64,000 nt of DNA from Corynebacterium atypicum (GTDB lineage: Bacteria; Actinomycetota; Actinomycetes; Mycobacteriales; Mycobacteriaceae), in NCBI RefSeq assembly GCF_000732945.1, contig NZ_CP008944.1, forward strand, positions 1,148,553-1,212,552. Direction: 5' to 3'. Below are positions 17,127-27,373 of the stretch, one piece after another. The notes beneath the pieces were generated by a model, which worked only from the letters and a program-made list of their open reading frames with translations, was not told the origin of the DNA and ran no database searches. A program made the position numbers and the translations under genes. Within the stretch, counting starts at the first letter, position 1. Every line of letters starts with the position of its first letter.

Positions 17127-19124
17127 TTGTCGGTGACTATCGTCGCGACGCACGCCGGCCCAGAGCATCCGGAAAACGCTCCGGCCCACATTGGCGGGCG
17201 CAGCCGGTTGCGCCGCCTTCTGCCCTACCTCATCGTGCTTCTTGGCGTGCTCATCATGGCCTATCCCGTGGTGGTCACGCAGCTGCGCAACCACGGCCAG
17301 CTCGAGGCGGCGGACTCGTACCGCAGCGAGGCCGATGAGCTCTCCGAGGCGGAGCGCGAGGCCATCCTCGCCGACGCCCGCGCGTATAACGAGACGGAGA
17401 CCGGCGCCCCGATCCTGGATCCCTGGCTGGCTCGGGTGTCTAAGCAGAACGTTCCGTACCAGAACTACCTTGAGACGCTGCGCTCGCCGAAGTCGACGGC
17501 GAAGAACCCGGCGATAGCCGTGCTGACCATTCCTGCGATCGACCTCAAGCTGCCGGTGTTCCACGGCACGGAGCCACAGCAGCTGGCCGAGGGCGTGGGC
17601 CACCTTTACGGCTCGGCGCTTCCCGTCGGCGGCGAGGGGATGCATTCGGTGCTTACCGCCCACACCGGGTATCCCACGGCGACGCTCTTTGACAATCTCA
17701 ACAAGGTCAAGGAAGACGACACTTTCTTCATCGAGACCTTTGGCGAGACCTTGAAGTACCAGGTGCACCAGATCGAGGTGGTGCTTCCCGGCGAGACGGA
17801 TAGCCTGCTGCCCCAGCGGGGCAAAGACTTGGTCACGCTGATCACGTGCACCCCCTATGGTGTGAATACGCACCGCATCCTGGTGCACGCGCACCGGGTG
17901 CCGTTCACGCCGGCAGACCAGGCGGCGCTGGATAACGCCTCGGGCACGATCTGGCAGTGGTGGATGGCCATCGTCATCGCGCTCATCCTTTTGGTGCTCG
18001 CCGCGCTGTACTGGCTCATCCGCCGGTGGCGCAAGCGCATGCAAGAGGCGGAGGCAGCCGCCGCTCTAACCGAGCCGGAGCAGGCCCAATCCTCAGAGGA
18101 GGGTTCGCTTGGCGACGCCGCGGACAGCGGAAAGGGCCGTGGGGCGAAGCGCCCGCGCGACGGCTGGTTCGGCGGCTCGGCGCACGTGGTGCTTGCGTTG
18201 GCGACGGCCGCCGCTACCGCCGCGGGCGCCTTGGGCGCCTTTCAGGAGGCAGGCTTCGGCCCCGCGCTTGCGCAAGCGGGGACCTTGGGGGCCGGGGAGG
18301 TTCCGGCACGCGTCGTACTCGCGCAGGCCGCCGTGGCGGATGAGGTCGCGTCGGCCGGGGCGATTGACGCCAGCCGGCGGGGTTCGATGACGGTCCAGTT
18401 GGCCGCGGAGAACCCGCACAACGACGAGCACCACGTGACCGTGGCCGGGCAGACGATCGTGCTCGAGCGGCTCACCGGCTTCGACGTGACCGACTACCGC
18501 GACCAGGAGCGGCTGTCCAGGCTGAAGCTCAAGGATATCTGCTCCGACCGGTTGGATGGGCAGATTGAGAAGGTGGCACAAAAAGTCACGGGCGCCAGCG
18601 GGGCGGTCACGTTCGAGGGCCTCGCCCCCGCCGCCTACCTGGTCAGCGGTGAAACTTCGGGCGGCGAGGAGCTCTTCCCGCGCTGGGTCGTGCTCGTCCC
18701 GCGACTCGTCTCGGGGCGCGATGGCGAGAGCGCCTGGAACTACAACGTCACGGTCAACCCCAAGGCCTTGATCACCCCGGAGACCCCCAGCCCGAAGAAC
18801 TCCCCGGAGGTGCCCTTCCCTATCGCAACGGGTAACCCGGAGCACCCGGACGAGCCATCGGGCGTGGCGCGCCCGGCGCCGCAAGCGGCGCGCACCACCG
18901 ACGTGCCCGCTCCTGAGGCAACCAAGGGCCACCCGGGCGGCCAGGCCGCTGGCCTACCGGGCACCCGCTCGCTGGCCCAGACCGGGGCCTCGGTGATCGG
19001 CCTGGTGCTCGCTGCGCTGGCACTGATCCTCATCGGGATGTGGCTGCGCCGGCGCAGAGACGACCAAGAAGACCAAGACCACCAGCATTCTTCAACTCAA
19101 GCTTCTAAGGGTGACCACTCATGA
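17127..19124 (+). CDS. srtA: Class C pilin sortase fused in frame to a SpaB-like minor pilin
   Basis: A single 665-aa reading frame holds two pilus functions. Residues 1-290 are a class C sortase: N-terminal membrane span (PYLIVLLGVLIMAYPVVV), catalytic His179 (TAHTGYPT), Cys241 (TLITCTPYG) and Arg250, then a second span and basic tail IRRWRKRM. About 45 hydrophilic residues follow, then a signal-peptide-like hydrophobic segment at about 353-372 (VVLALATAAATAAGALG) with AxA sites soon after. A SpaB-like domain follows, ending with LAQTG, a membrane span and RRRR, a sorting signal. The usual order in Corynebacterium is spaA-srtA-spaB-spaC as separate genes, so this spot is where srtA and spaB should meet. 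Either this is a true fusion, perhaps cut by signal peptidase, or two small indels joined adjacent genes: GAGGAGGG at 18096-18103 sits 5 nt before a TTG at 18109 in another frame. The stop overlaps the spaC start (ATGA). Confidence 0.85.
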   Translation: MSVTIVATHAGPEHPENAPAHIGGRSRLRRLLPYLIVLLGVLIMAYPVVVTQLRNHGQLEAADSYRSEADELSEAEREAILADARAYNETETGAPILDPWLARVSKQNVPYQNYLETLRSPKSTAKNPAIAVLTIPAIDLKLPVFHGTEPQQLAEGVGHLYGSALPVGGEGMHSVLTAHTGYPTATLFDNLNKVKEDDTFFIETFGETLKYQVHQIEVVLPGETDSLLPQRGKDLVTLITCTPYGVNTHRILVHAHRVPFTPADQAALDNASGTIWQWWMAIVIALILLVLAALYWLIRRWRKRMQEAEAAAALTEPEQAQSSEEGSLGDAADSGKGRGAKRPRDGWFGGSAHVVLALATAAATAAGALGAFQEAGFGPALAQAGTLGAGEVPARVVLAQAAVADEVASAGAIDASRRGSMTVQLAAENPHNDEHHVTVAGQTIVLERLTGFDVTDYRDQERLSRLKLKDICSDRLDGQIEKVAQKVTGASGAVTFEGLAPAAYLVSGETSGGEELFPRWVVLVPRLVSGRDGESAWNYNVTVNPKALITPETPSPKNSPEVPFPIATGNPEHPDEPSGVARPAPQAARTTDVPAPEATKGHPGGQAAGLPGTRSLAQTGASVIGLVLAALALILIGMWLRRRRDDQEDQDHQHSSTQASKGDHS

Positions 19125-22100
19125 TTGCACACGCTGCTCGACGCCTCGCCGCGGCGGTAGCCGCGCTCGTCCTGCTCGCCGTCACCCTGGTGGCCGTCGG
19201 GCCGCAGAGCCCGAACGTGCCCTTTGGCCCGCAGGCGGCCGGCGCTCAGGAGCGGGCCGGAGGCGAGCCGGGTGCCAGGGACAACCGCGCGCCTGATGCC
19301 GCGATCCGCGAGCGCGCAGCCACGGCCGATGCAACCCGCGGGCCGGGCGCCCGTGCCGCCGAGAGCCGGGGCCCAGGCGAGCGCGCCGACGGAGACTTCA
19401 AGGAGTCGAACACGTGCCTGGAGCAGGAGAACAACGTGCTCTTCTTGTTCGATCACACGTGGCTGTCTAACTCCGTGACGCCGCTGGGGGTCAAAAATTT
19501 GATCAGCCGCAGCGTCGAGGGGCTATTGGGAACGAACTCCCGAGTGACCGTTGTCCCATTTGCATCGACGACGCCGCACAACAGCACGTACCAGATGAGC
19601 GGTTCTACCCGGACGCAGCAGGGCGTAGACCAGCTCATTAAGAAAGTGTTTGAAGCGATCAATAGCAACGACGGCACCTCACCCAACTGGGCCGGGGCCT
19701 TCCAGTGGGCCCGCGAGAATGCGCCAGCGACGGGCTGGGACTCGATCGTGTTTATTGGCACATCGCCGCCGTGGTTAAGCGTTAACGGTGAAACCGGAAT
19801 CATGACGTCACGAGTCGACAAAGTTGACTTGGACTCGGCGGGATTCGAGTTGGCTCGGCTGATGGAGGCCAACCCAGGGGCTAATTTTATGCCCGTTGTC
19901 ACGGACTATCTTGAAAGAGATAGCAACAGGACGCAGGTTTATAATCCGTTTCGGCGGTGGACCAACGGCGAGATTATGCAGCACATCTTCGGTGGATTTG
20001 CCACGCGTTACCAAGTCCCGGTCGGGAGATTAGCAACACAGACCGTCTATGACGACGTCATGGAGCGGATCAAACCGTGGTGCCTCAACGTCTCCACGGA
20101 GCTGGTGGACGGGACCGGCCAGAGTTACGACGCCGCGGAAGACAGCACAATTGACATTGAGACAGCGCCGCCGCTGAAGATCTCGCCCGGCCGCGCCTCG
20201 GCGGGGACCTTCGAAAACAGGATCGAGGACTCGAACTCGACCACCCCGCTGCTGCCGAACTACGGCCAGATGCGCACGAACAACCAGGGTAAAGTCGGCG
20301 GCCACCTCTACGCCACGGAGGGCAAGCCCGGGCGCTTCACGCTGCGCCCGCAGCTTTCCGAGGATATCAGGTTCTACGCGGACAACCCGATGACGTGCCG
20401 GGCGACCACGTTGAGCAACGCCGATGACGCGGGCGCCAGACAGGCCAGAACCCGAGAGGTGGGAACGCTCAGCAAGGGCCCGCGCGGGGAGCCGGTGATG
20501 ACGATCGACTCGAAACCCGGCGAGTCGATCGAGTGCACGGTGCGCACCGCCAGGAGATTCCGCTGGAGCTTACCGCCGACGTCCGCGCCGGCGAGAACAA
20601 CCCATTCGCCCAGCAGATCAACACCCATGAGATCGAGGCCGCGCTGAAGTGCTGGTCGAGCGGCAAGAAGACCGGTGCCCCGGATATCGACCGGGTCTAC
20701 CGCGGCCGCCCCGTAAACGGCAAGCTGCCGTTGGACAAGGTCACCGCTGGCCCGGGTGAGGACCAGGTCATGGTCCCGGTGGGCACGGTCTGCGAGGTAA
20801 AAAGCGAGCCAACGGAGATCACCGACCAAGACGGCCGGCAGATCCCGGCGAACGCGGTGGTACGCTGGCGCGTGGAACAGGGCACCGAGTCGAACACGGT
20901 GAATAACCAGGTCTCCACCGAATTCACGGTGGGCAAGGAGGCGCACCTCGACGGCCCTTCCGGCGCCCGGGTGCACCTGACGCACGATTACCAGTTCATC
21001 CTGGGTTACATGGCCGTGGGCCTCGAGATCACCGGCCTCACCCCCGCCAAGAAGGCGGAGCTTTTTGCCACGCTGCCGGGCGGCAAGATGCCGCTGCAGT
21101 ACTCCTGCCGCTACGTGCGCGACGCGTCGCTGCTGCCGGAAATCTCCGGCGTGCACCCCCAGGACGTCAAACCGTTGATCGATATCGCGCACCTGAGCGA
21201 GGGCAACTCCAGCCAGTGGGACGCCGCGGGCCAGACCTGGGCGCACCTGGACGGCCCCGAGGCGTTTACCTTCCTGCCGCCGATGCCGATGGGCACCCAG
21301 TGCTTGTTCCAGCTAGAGGACCTAGCCGGCAACTCCCCGCAGCTAGACGGCTTTACCTACGATCTCCATACGTATTCGCGGGCCTGCGTGGCCACCCAGG
21401 ACCGCCGCGAGCCTTCCCAGGGCGGGTTCCCTACGATCCGCTACCACGAGGACGGCAGCTGCTTTGATAGCTCGCCGCGTATCGACGAGAACAACTTGGA
21501 TATGAAGAACCCGAACGCGGTCGAGGGCACCGAAGAGGGCACCATCGTCGAGGGTAACGACACGACGGCGGTGAAGATTCGGATCAACTACCGGCCCGAG
21601 GACGTCGCGGTGCCGATCCGCCACGAGGTGGCTGCCGAACCCGGCGCGTTCGTGCCGGCGGACACCCGCTTTGGATACACGGCGACGTGCCGGCGCGGCG
21701 AAGAAGTCACCTTCGGCCCAAAGGACGTTGAGCTGAGTGCCTCCGGTCGCGCACAGTTGGACCGGGTGGCCCGCGGCTCGGAGTGCACGTTTGAGCCGAA
21801 GGGGCTGCCCGAGGTGGCCGGCGTGGAGCTCGGCTACGAGCAGGACAGCCTGAAGTTCACGGTTTCACAGGCGGGAGTCCCCCGCGAGCACGTGGTCAAG
21901 GCCACGGCGCGCCCTGGCGACAAACACAGGCTGCTTGCCGACGTCACGTTGGAAGGCGTGGACTCCGCGGAGGTCGCGGCGCGGTGCACGCTTCCCGACG
22001 GCCGCGGCGAGGAACACACCGCCCGTGCCGCGGCCTCCGGCGAGGTCGAACTCGGCGAGGCGCCGGAGGGCTCGCGGTGCGTGGTTGCATCGACGCCTGA

Positions 22101-25100
22101 GGCCGCTTCGGGGGTGGCTGTCAGCAGCAGCGTCACCCCGCCGGCGGTGACGATCGGTACGTCCGACGCCCGCGTGGCGGTCACCCACCGCGGCAGTGAG
22201 CTAGAGGAGGGCCGCATCGGCATCGAGGTCCGCGCGGAGGGCCTGGACAGGCTTTCCGATCCCGCGGAAGCCGATGACGCCTCTGCGACGGTGACGCTGA
22301 CCGGCGAGGACGGCCAGACGATCGTGCGTGAGGTGCCGCTCGGCGGCGCTCAGGTGGTGGACGTGGCTGGCGCCGGCGAGCGCTCGGCCGTCCCAGGTGC
22401 CGCTGGTGTGCTCGACCCGGATGACGTTGATGGCGACACCGGCCGGTCCGAGGCCGCAGACGGTGCCGGCGGCGCCGGCGAGGCACGCGACGGGGCAGCA
22501 GGCGACGAGGATTCCGACGGCGCAGGCTTAGTCAATGACGACGTCGATCGCGCGGCCGAAGGCCTGGACCTGTTGAACCGCTTCCTCGAGCGGGCCGCGG
22601 GCCAGGGCTTTACCGTGACCGCGGAGCCGATCACCCTGGGCGGAAAGACGATCACCCCGCAGATCGAGCCGGTGCAGGTTACCGCCGGTCAGAAGACCCA
22701 GGTGACCTACCGCGTCAGCGAGCAGGACGCGACGGCGAACGTGGACGTGGATCTCAACGTGGGGCTCGACCTGCCGGACGGGCTGGCCGCGGGCGCCCGG
22801 GAGGCCATCGTCAAGGCCCGGCTGGGCGGGGAGCTCTTTGTGCCCGCTACCTACCAGTGCCGCCGCAACGGCGCGGTGGTCAAAGCCGGCTCGCTCGAGC
22901 TGCGCGCTCCGGGGCTTGACGCCACGATCGATCGGGTCCCGGTGGGCGCGGAGTGCGCGGTGGCCGCGGACCTGGTGGTACCCGAGGGGTTGGACGCCCC
23001 GGCCGACCAGAAGGGGCTTTCCCGGACGGTGTCGGTGGCCGACGCGGGCGCCCGCGCCGAGTTGGAGGTCAACTACCCGGTGCAGGCGGCGTCGATGACG
23101 CTGCGCAAGAAGATCGACGGCCGCGGCGTGGCGAGCCTGCCACCGAGCCACAAGTTCCAGATCAACTACCGCTGCACCATCGGCGGCGAGCTGGTCAAGG
23201 AAGGCACCACCCGGCTGGGCCGCTTCGAGTTCCCCACTGAGGAAAATGGCGCGGTGATCACCGGGGTGCCGGTGGGCTCTACCTGCCGCATCGAGGAGAC
23301 TGAAGAGTCGACGACGCTGCCGGGTACGCTGATCGAGCCGCGGTGGACCTATACGGGCAACCGCGTGGGCGATGCCAGCGAGCTCGAGCAGGCCTGCGAC
23401 GGCAACGGCCCGTGCCATTCGCCGCGGATGGAAACCCACGACGTCACGGTGCACGTGCGCCCGAGCGACAAGGAGCTGCACACGGAAGCGGGCGGCTCCT
23501 ACGGCAACTTCCAGGGCGCCTTCGTGATCTGGAACAAGGTCTCCTGCCCCACCGTGCGCCTGCGCTTACAGCAGCACCTAGCCGGCGATGCCCGCGAGAT
23601 GGCCCAGGGCCAGACGTTCGCCTACAGCTACCGCTGCTGGGATGAGAACTACCGCAAGATCTGGAATATTCCGGACAATAAGGTGCTCACGCCAGGCGAG
23701 ATCGAGTTCTTCTCCCGCCAGCCGGTCCAGGGCACGCTGCGCGCCACGGATGACGGGTGCGGCGACGATACGGCGGCGGCCCCGGAGGAGATCGGCTCGG
23801 TGCAGGTGCCGGCCGACTTCACGTGCACGGTCACGGCACTGCCCCCCCCCGACCCGGCAGAACGACGACTACTGGTCGGCTACCTTCAGCCACCCAGAAT
23901 CGACGCACACGGACCCGCACCCGCCGGCCGGCAGCGAGAACCTGGCGTCGATTACCTTCCTGGCGGAGGCCGGTTCCGGCCCGAACACGGCCGACGGCAA
24001 CGCCATCCAGGTGGAGCGCAAGGCGGCCTTCCCGCGCACCCCGCTGAACGTGGCGCTGAAGATGGACGCCGGCGAGGAGTTTGCCAATACCCCGTGGGCG
24101 AAGAACCAGAAGCGGATCAACTGGCAGTGCGCGGTGCCCTGGCGCCGCGGCGAGCTGGGCCCGCTGCACGGCGAGGTGCAGATCGCTCCCGGCGAGACGA
24201 AGACCATCCAGCGCGAGGCGCCGCAGGGCGCTGAGGAAGGCTTCGACCGGGATATTCCGGCCGGCTCCGAGTGCGTGGTGAGCTTCAACCCGGACGACGA
24301 GTTGGGCGCGTACAAGGACATCGTTAACGTGCGTTCGGACAGCTCGCTCGATACGGTCAACGAGCTCCGCTCAAGCGACCGCGACCGGGATCGGGCGCCA
24401 GGGCGGCAGGGCGACGACCGCGCCGCCCCCGCGGTGACCGTCTCCGAGGGCCCACCACCTGCACCACTTCGGGCTACCCGAAGCGGATAAGGCCACCTTG
24501 AAGTTGGTCACGGAGTACAGCGCGCAGAAGGCGGCGCTCTCGGTGAGCAAGCAGGTGGAAAACGATCCTGCGGTTCCTGCCGCAGAACCCGGCCGCGGCG
24601 AAGGCGCCGGCGCTGACGGCAACGCCGGTAACCCCTCCGGCGGCGCAGACGGCAGCAATGCCCCTGGCGGCAACGCCGCCGTCGGGTACGCCGACGCGCC
24701 CGGCGGTTACGGCGCCGACCAGCCCGGCGCCCAGCCGGTGCTGGCCGAGCCCGAGGCTCCTCCGGCGCCCGACGAGGTGAACAACGCCGGCAAGACGCTG
24801 TCCAAGGCCTACTTTGGCTATAGCGCTAAGTGCACGGTGCCGCGCCTGCCGCAGGCCACGGAACCGGTGACCGAGATCCTCACGGAGCAAGACGCGCAAA
24901 AGTTCGTGCTGTCCAGCGGCCAGTCTTACCGGCGCACCGAGCTCGTCGGTGCGGCGTGCGAGGTGGCCGAGACCGAGCTGAACGGCGCCGAAGTCACCCC
25001 GGATCAAAAGTTTGCGGTGCGCTTGGATGAAAATAACCGGATCACCAGGGACGGCGGGCGCAACTTCCTCGTGGCCCCTAACGTGATCAATGCGCAGGCG

Positions 25101-25717
25101 ACCGACCCGGCCCGGGTGGGCACCAAGGTGGGCGACAGCGTACTCATCTCTTCCGGGCCCGGCGTTTCAGAGGCGACGAACCGGACGTTCTACAACACGG
25201 TGTACCGCAACGGCATCGGCGTGCGGGTGCTGATGGAAAACGCCAACGGCACGTGCGTCGACGGCGCGACGTTTAGCGTGCACAAGGCGAAGACGGACGT
25301 GACCTTCGAGAACGCCCCGTATTCCGAGCGCGTTGGCGATAAGGTCGCCGAGCTTGACGGCGAGAACTGCGACACGGACGGGTATACGGCGGACCTGCCC
25401 CCCCGGGCAGTTACTACCTGGTGCAGGACAAATCGCCGAAAGGCTTGCAGCTCCTGGCGGAGCCGTGGCGCTTCGACGTGGTGGGCCAGGGCGGCACGGA
25501 GAACCCGCTGGATGTCGAGCTTTCGGAGTACTCCAAGAACGCCGGCCTGGTGCGCCTAGACAGGAGCAACTCCACCGAGGACGTCAAGCTCATCCGGGTA
25601 GCCAACGTTCAAGACGGCGTGCTGCCACTGACCGGTGGCATCGGCGTGTGGGCCGTGGCGTTGATTGGCCTGGCGATCGCCGGCGCGGGTCTGTTCTGGG
25701 TGCGCCGGCGGCTATAG
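19121..25717 (+). pseudogene. spaC: Giant SpaC-like tip pilin with vWA domain, frameshifted four times
   Basis: If repaired, this gene encodes a tip adhesin of about 2200 aa. It begins with a signal peptide (AAAVAALVLLAVTLVAVG). A von Willebrand A-like domain follows at about residues 105-330 (NVLFLFDHTWLSNS), with a degenerate metal site, then many repeated Ig-like segments with paired cysteines (CTVTAL, CVVSF, CEVAETEL). It ends in VLPLTGG, a membrane span and RRRL. The frame changes at four places: about 20548-20553 (one C missing in CGCCAGG), 23842-23850 (C9 where C8 restores frame), about 24436-24460 (one extra base), and 25398-25404 (C7 where C8 restores frame). Homology-like sequence continues across each break. 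It is translationally coupled to the gene before. Loss of function, phase variation at the C-tracts or sequencing error are all possible; as written, only the first ~475 residues plus an out-of-frame tail would be made. Confidence 0.85.
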
Positions 25718-25752
25718 GTGCACCCCCGCAGGTGGTCTAGACTTAAGCGCCG

Positions 25753-27177
25753 ATGACCACCTTTACAGACCTCGGCCTGCCCGGCGAGCTCGTGCGCGAG
25801 CTGAACCAGCGCGGCGTCGATAAGCCCTTCCCCATCCAAGCCCAGGCGATCCCGGACGCGCTGGCCGGACGCGACATCCTGGGCCGCGGGCCCACCGGCT
25901 CGGGCAAAACGTTCGCCTTCGGGCTGCCCATGCTCACCCGGCTCGCCGGCGCTCCCTCGAAGCCCGGCCACCCGCGCGGGCTGGTGCTGGCGCCGACCAG
26001 GGAGCTGGCATCGCAGTCGGCAGATAGGCTCTCCGATCTGGCGGCCACGCTGGGTTTGCGGGTGATCGCGGTGGTCGGCGGGGTGAGCATCGCTAAGCAT
26101 CTGCGCGCGCTGGTCAGCCCGGTGGACCTTTTGGTGGCAACGCCTGGCCGGGCCAAAGACCTGATCGACCGCAAGGCCTTGAGCCTCAGTAGCGTCGAGG
26201 TCACCGCCATCGACGAGGCGGACCAGATGGCAGACATGGGCTTTCTTCCCCAGGTGCGTGCCCTGTTGGATCTCACCGCGGCAGGCGGGCAGCGGATGCT
26301 GTTTTCCGCCACGCTGGATAATCAGGTGGACAAGCTGGTACGCAACTACCTGCGCGATCCCGTCACCCATTCCACCGCCCCGGTGACCGCGGCGGTGGAC
26401 ACGATGGACCACTACCGGTTTCTCTGCCGCACCCCGCAGAACCGCAACCAGGTTGCCATAGCGATCGCGGCGCGCGATGGCCGCACGATTATGTTCAACC
26501 GCACCCGCCGCGGGGTGGACCGCACGGTCAAGAGGCTGCGCAAGGCGGGCATCAACGCCGCCGGGCTGCACGGGGACAAGGCGCAGGGCTCGCGCGAGAA
26601 GGCGCTGGCAGGCTTCGCGGCAGGATCGGTGCCGGTGCTGGTGGCCACGGACATCGCGGCCCGCGGGATCGACGTCGCGGACGTCTCGCTGGTGGTGCAC
26701 CTGGACCCGCCGGCCGAGCACAAGGCGTACCTGCACCGGGCGGGCCGCACGGCGCGCGCGGGGCACGCGGGCACCGTGGTGACGCTGACGACCTCGGAGC
26801 AGGAAGACGAGGTGGCCACGCTGTTGCGCAAGGCCGGCGTCACCGCGACCGACGTCGAGGTCACCCCGGATTCCGAGCAGCTCAAGCAGATCACGGGGGC
26901 GGGCGAACCCTCGGGTACGCCCCTGCCGCCGTTCGGTTCGCCGGAGGCGGACGCGATGGGGCTCGGCGCGCCGTCGAAAGGCGGGCGCGCGGTTGGTGGC
27001 GCCCCGGTACACCCCCGCGGCAAGAAAAGCACCCGGGGGACCCGCGGCGGGCAGCGCGGTCAGCGCGGCCGCCGGCGGGCCAAAGGCGCGGTGAAGGGCG
27101 CGGTGAAGGGCTCCGTAAAGGGGCCAGTCCAAGGTGCGGTGAAACGTGCCGCGAAGAACTCCCCGCGGCAGCGCTAG
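25753..27177 (+). CDS. DEAD-box RNA helicase (RhlE-type)
   Basis: A 474-aa ATP-dependent RNA helicase for ribosome assembly or mRNA turnover. The motifs are in order: Q-motif region KPFPIQAQAIPDAL, Walker A GPTGSGKT (about 45-52), PTRELA, TPGR, DEAD (IDEADQMADMGF), SAT, and HRAGRTARAG. The C-terminal ~60 residues are basic and repetitive, with several GAVK/GSVK units, likely an RNA-binding tail. Transcription probably starts just after spaC: TAGACT at 25738-25743 ends 9 nt before the ATG and no clear Shine-Dalgarno sequence is present. It is codirectional with the pilus genes but looks like an independent core gene. Confidence 0.93.
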   Translation: MTTFTDLGLPGELVRELNQRGVDKPFPIQAQAIPDALAGRDILGRGPTGSGKTFAFGLPMLTRLAGAPSKPGHPRGLVLAPTRELASQSADRLSDLAATLGLRVIAVVGGVSIAKHLRALVSPVDLLVATPGRAKDLIDRKALSLSSVEVTAIDEADQMADMGFLPQVRALLDLTAAGGQRMLFSATLDNQVDKLVRNYLRDPVTHSTAPVTAAVDTMDHYRFLCRTPQNRNQVAIAIAARDGRTIMFNRTRRGVDRTVKRLRKAGINAAGLHGDKAQGSREKALAGFAAGSVPVLVATDIAARGIDVADVSLVVHLDPPAEHKAYLHRAGRTARAGHAGTVVTLTTSEQEDEVATLLRKAGVTATDVEVTPDSEQLKQITGAGEPSGTPLPPFGSPEADAMGLGAPSKGGRAVGGAPVHPRGKKSTRGTRGGQRGQRGRRRAKGAVKGAVKGSVKGPVQGAVKRAAKNSPRQR

Positions 27178-27294
27178 CTACTCGCGGTGCGCCGAGGCAT
27201 CCGACCCCGCGCCCTCCTGCGCCATCTAAAACCGGCGCGGCGTCGGCAAGCGCCCGGTGGCCCTTAGGGCGCCGACCTCGCGGTCAGCCCACCT

Positions 27295-27346
27295 GAGCGA
27301 TAAAGTATCTTGAGTAATACTCAAGGATTAAGAAGGTGTATCGCTC
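27295..27346. promoter_or_regulatory. Nested inverted repeats with HAIR-like half-sites
   Basis: The inner palindrome CTTGAGT-AAT-ACTCAAG at 27309-27325 has exactly the half-sites of the HspR-associated inverted repeat, but with 3 bp between them instead of the usual 7. It is bracketed by GAGCGATA (27295-27302) and TATCGCTC (27339-27346), also perfect inverted repeats. The site lies about 50 nt before the CNNM/CBS gene pair, so it is a good operator candidate, possibly for a MerR-family regulator. Confidence 0.5.
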
Positions 27347-27373
27347 GGGCCTGATTGAGGGCTCTCCCCCGCC

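Noticed and set aside
18109..18390. Separate small gene starting at TTG 18109
   Set aside because: After about 26 codons it becomes Arg/Pro-rich and loses any pilin likeness. The Shine-Dalgarno site before it is notable and is discussed under the sortase-pilin fusion instead.
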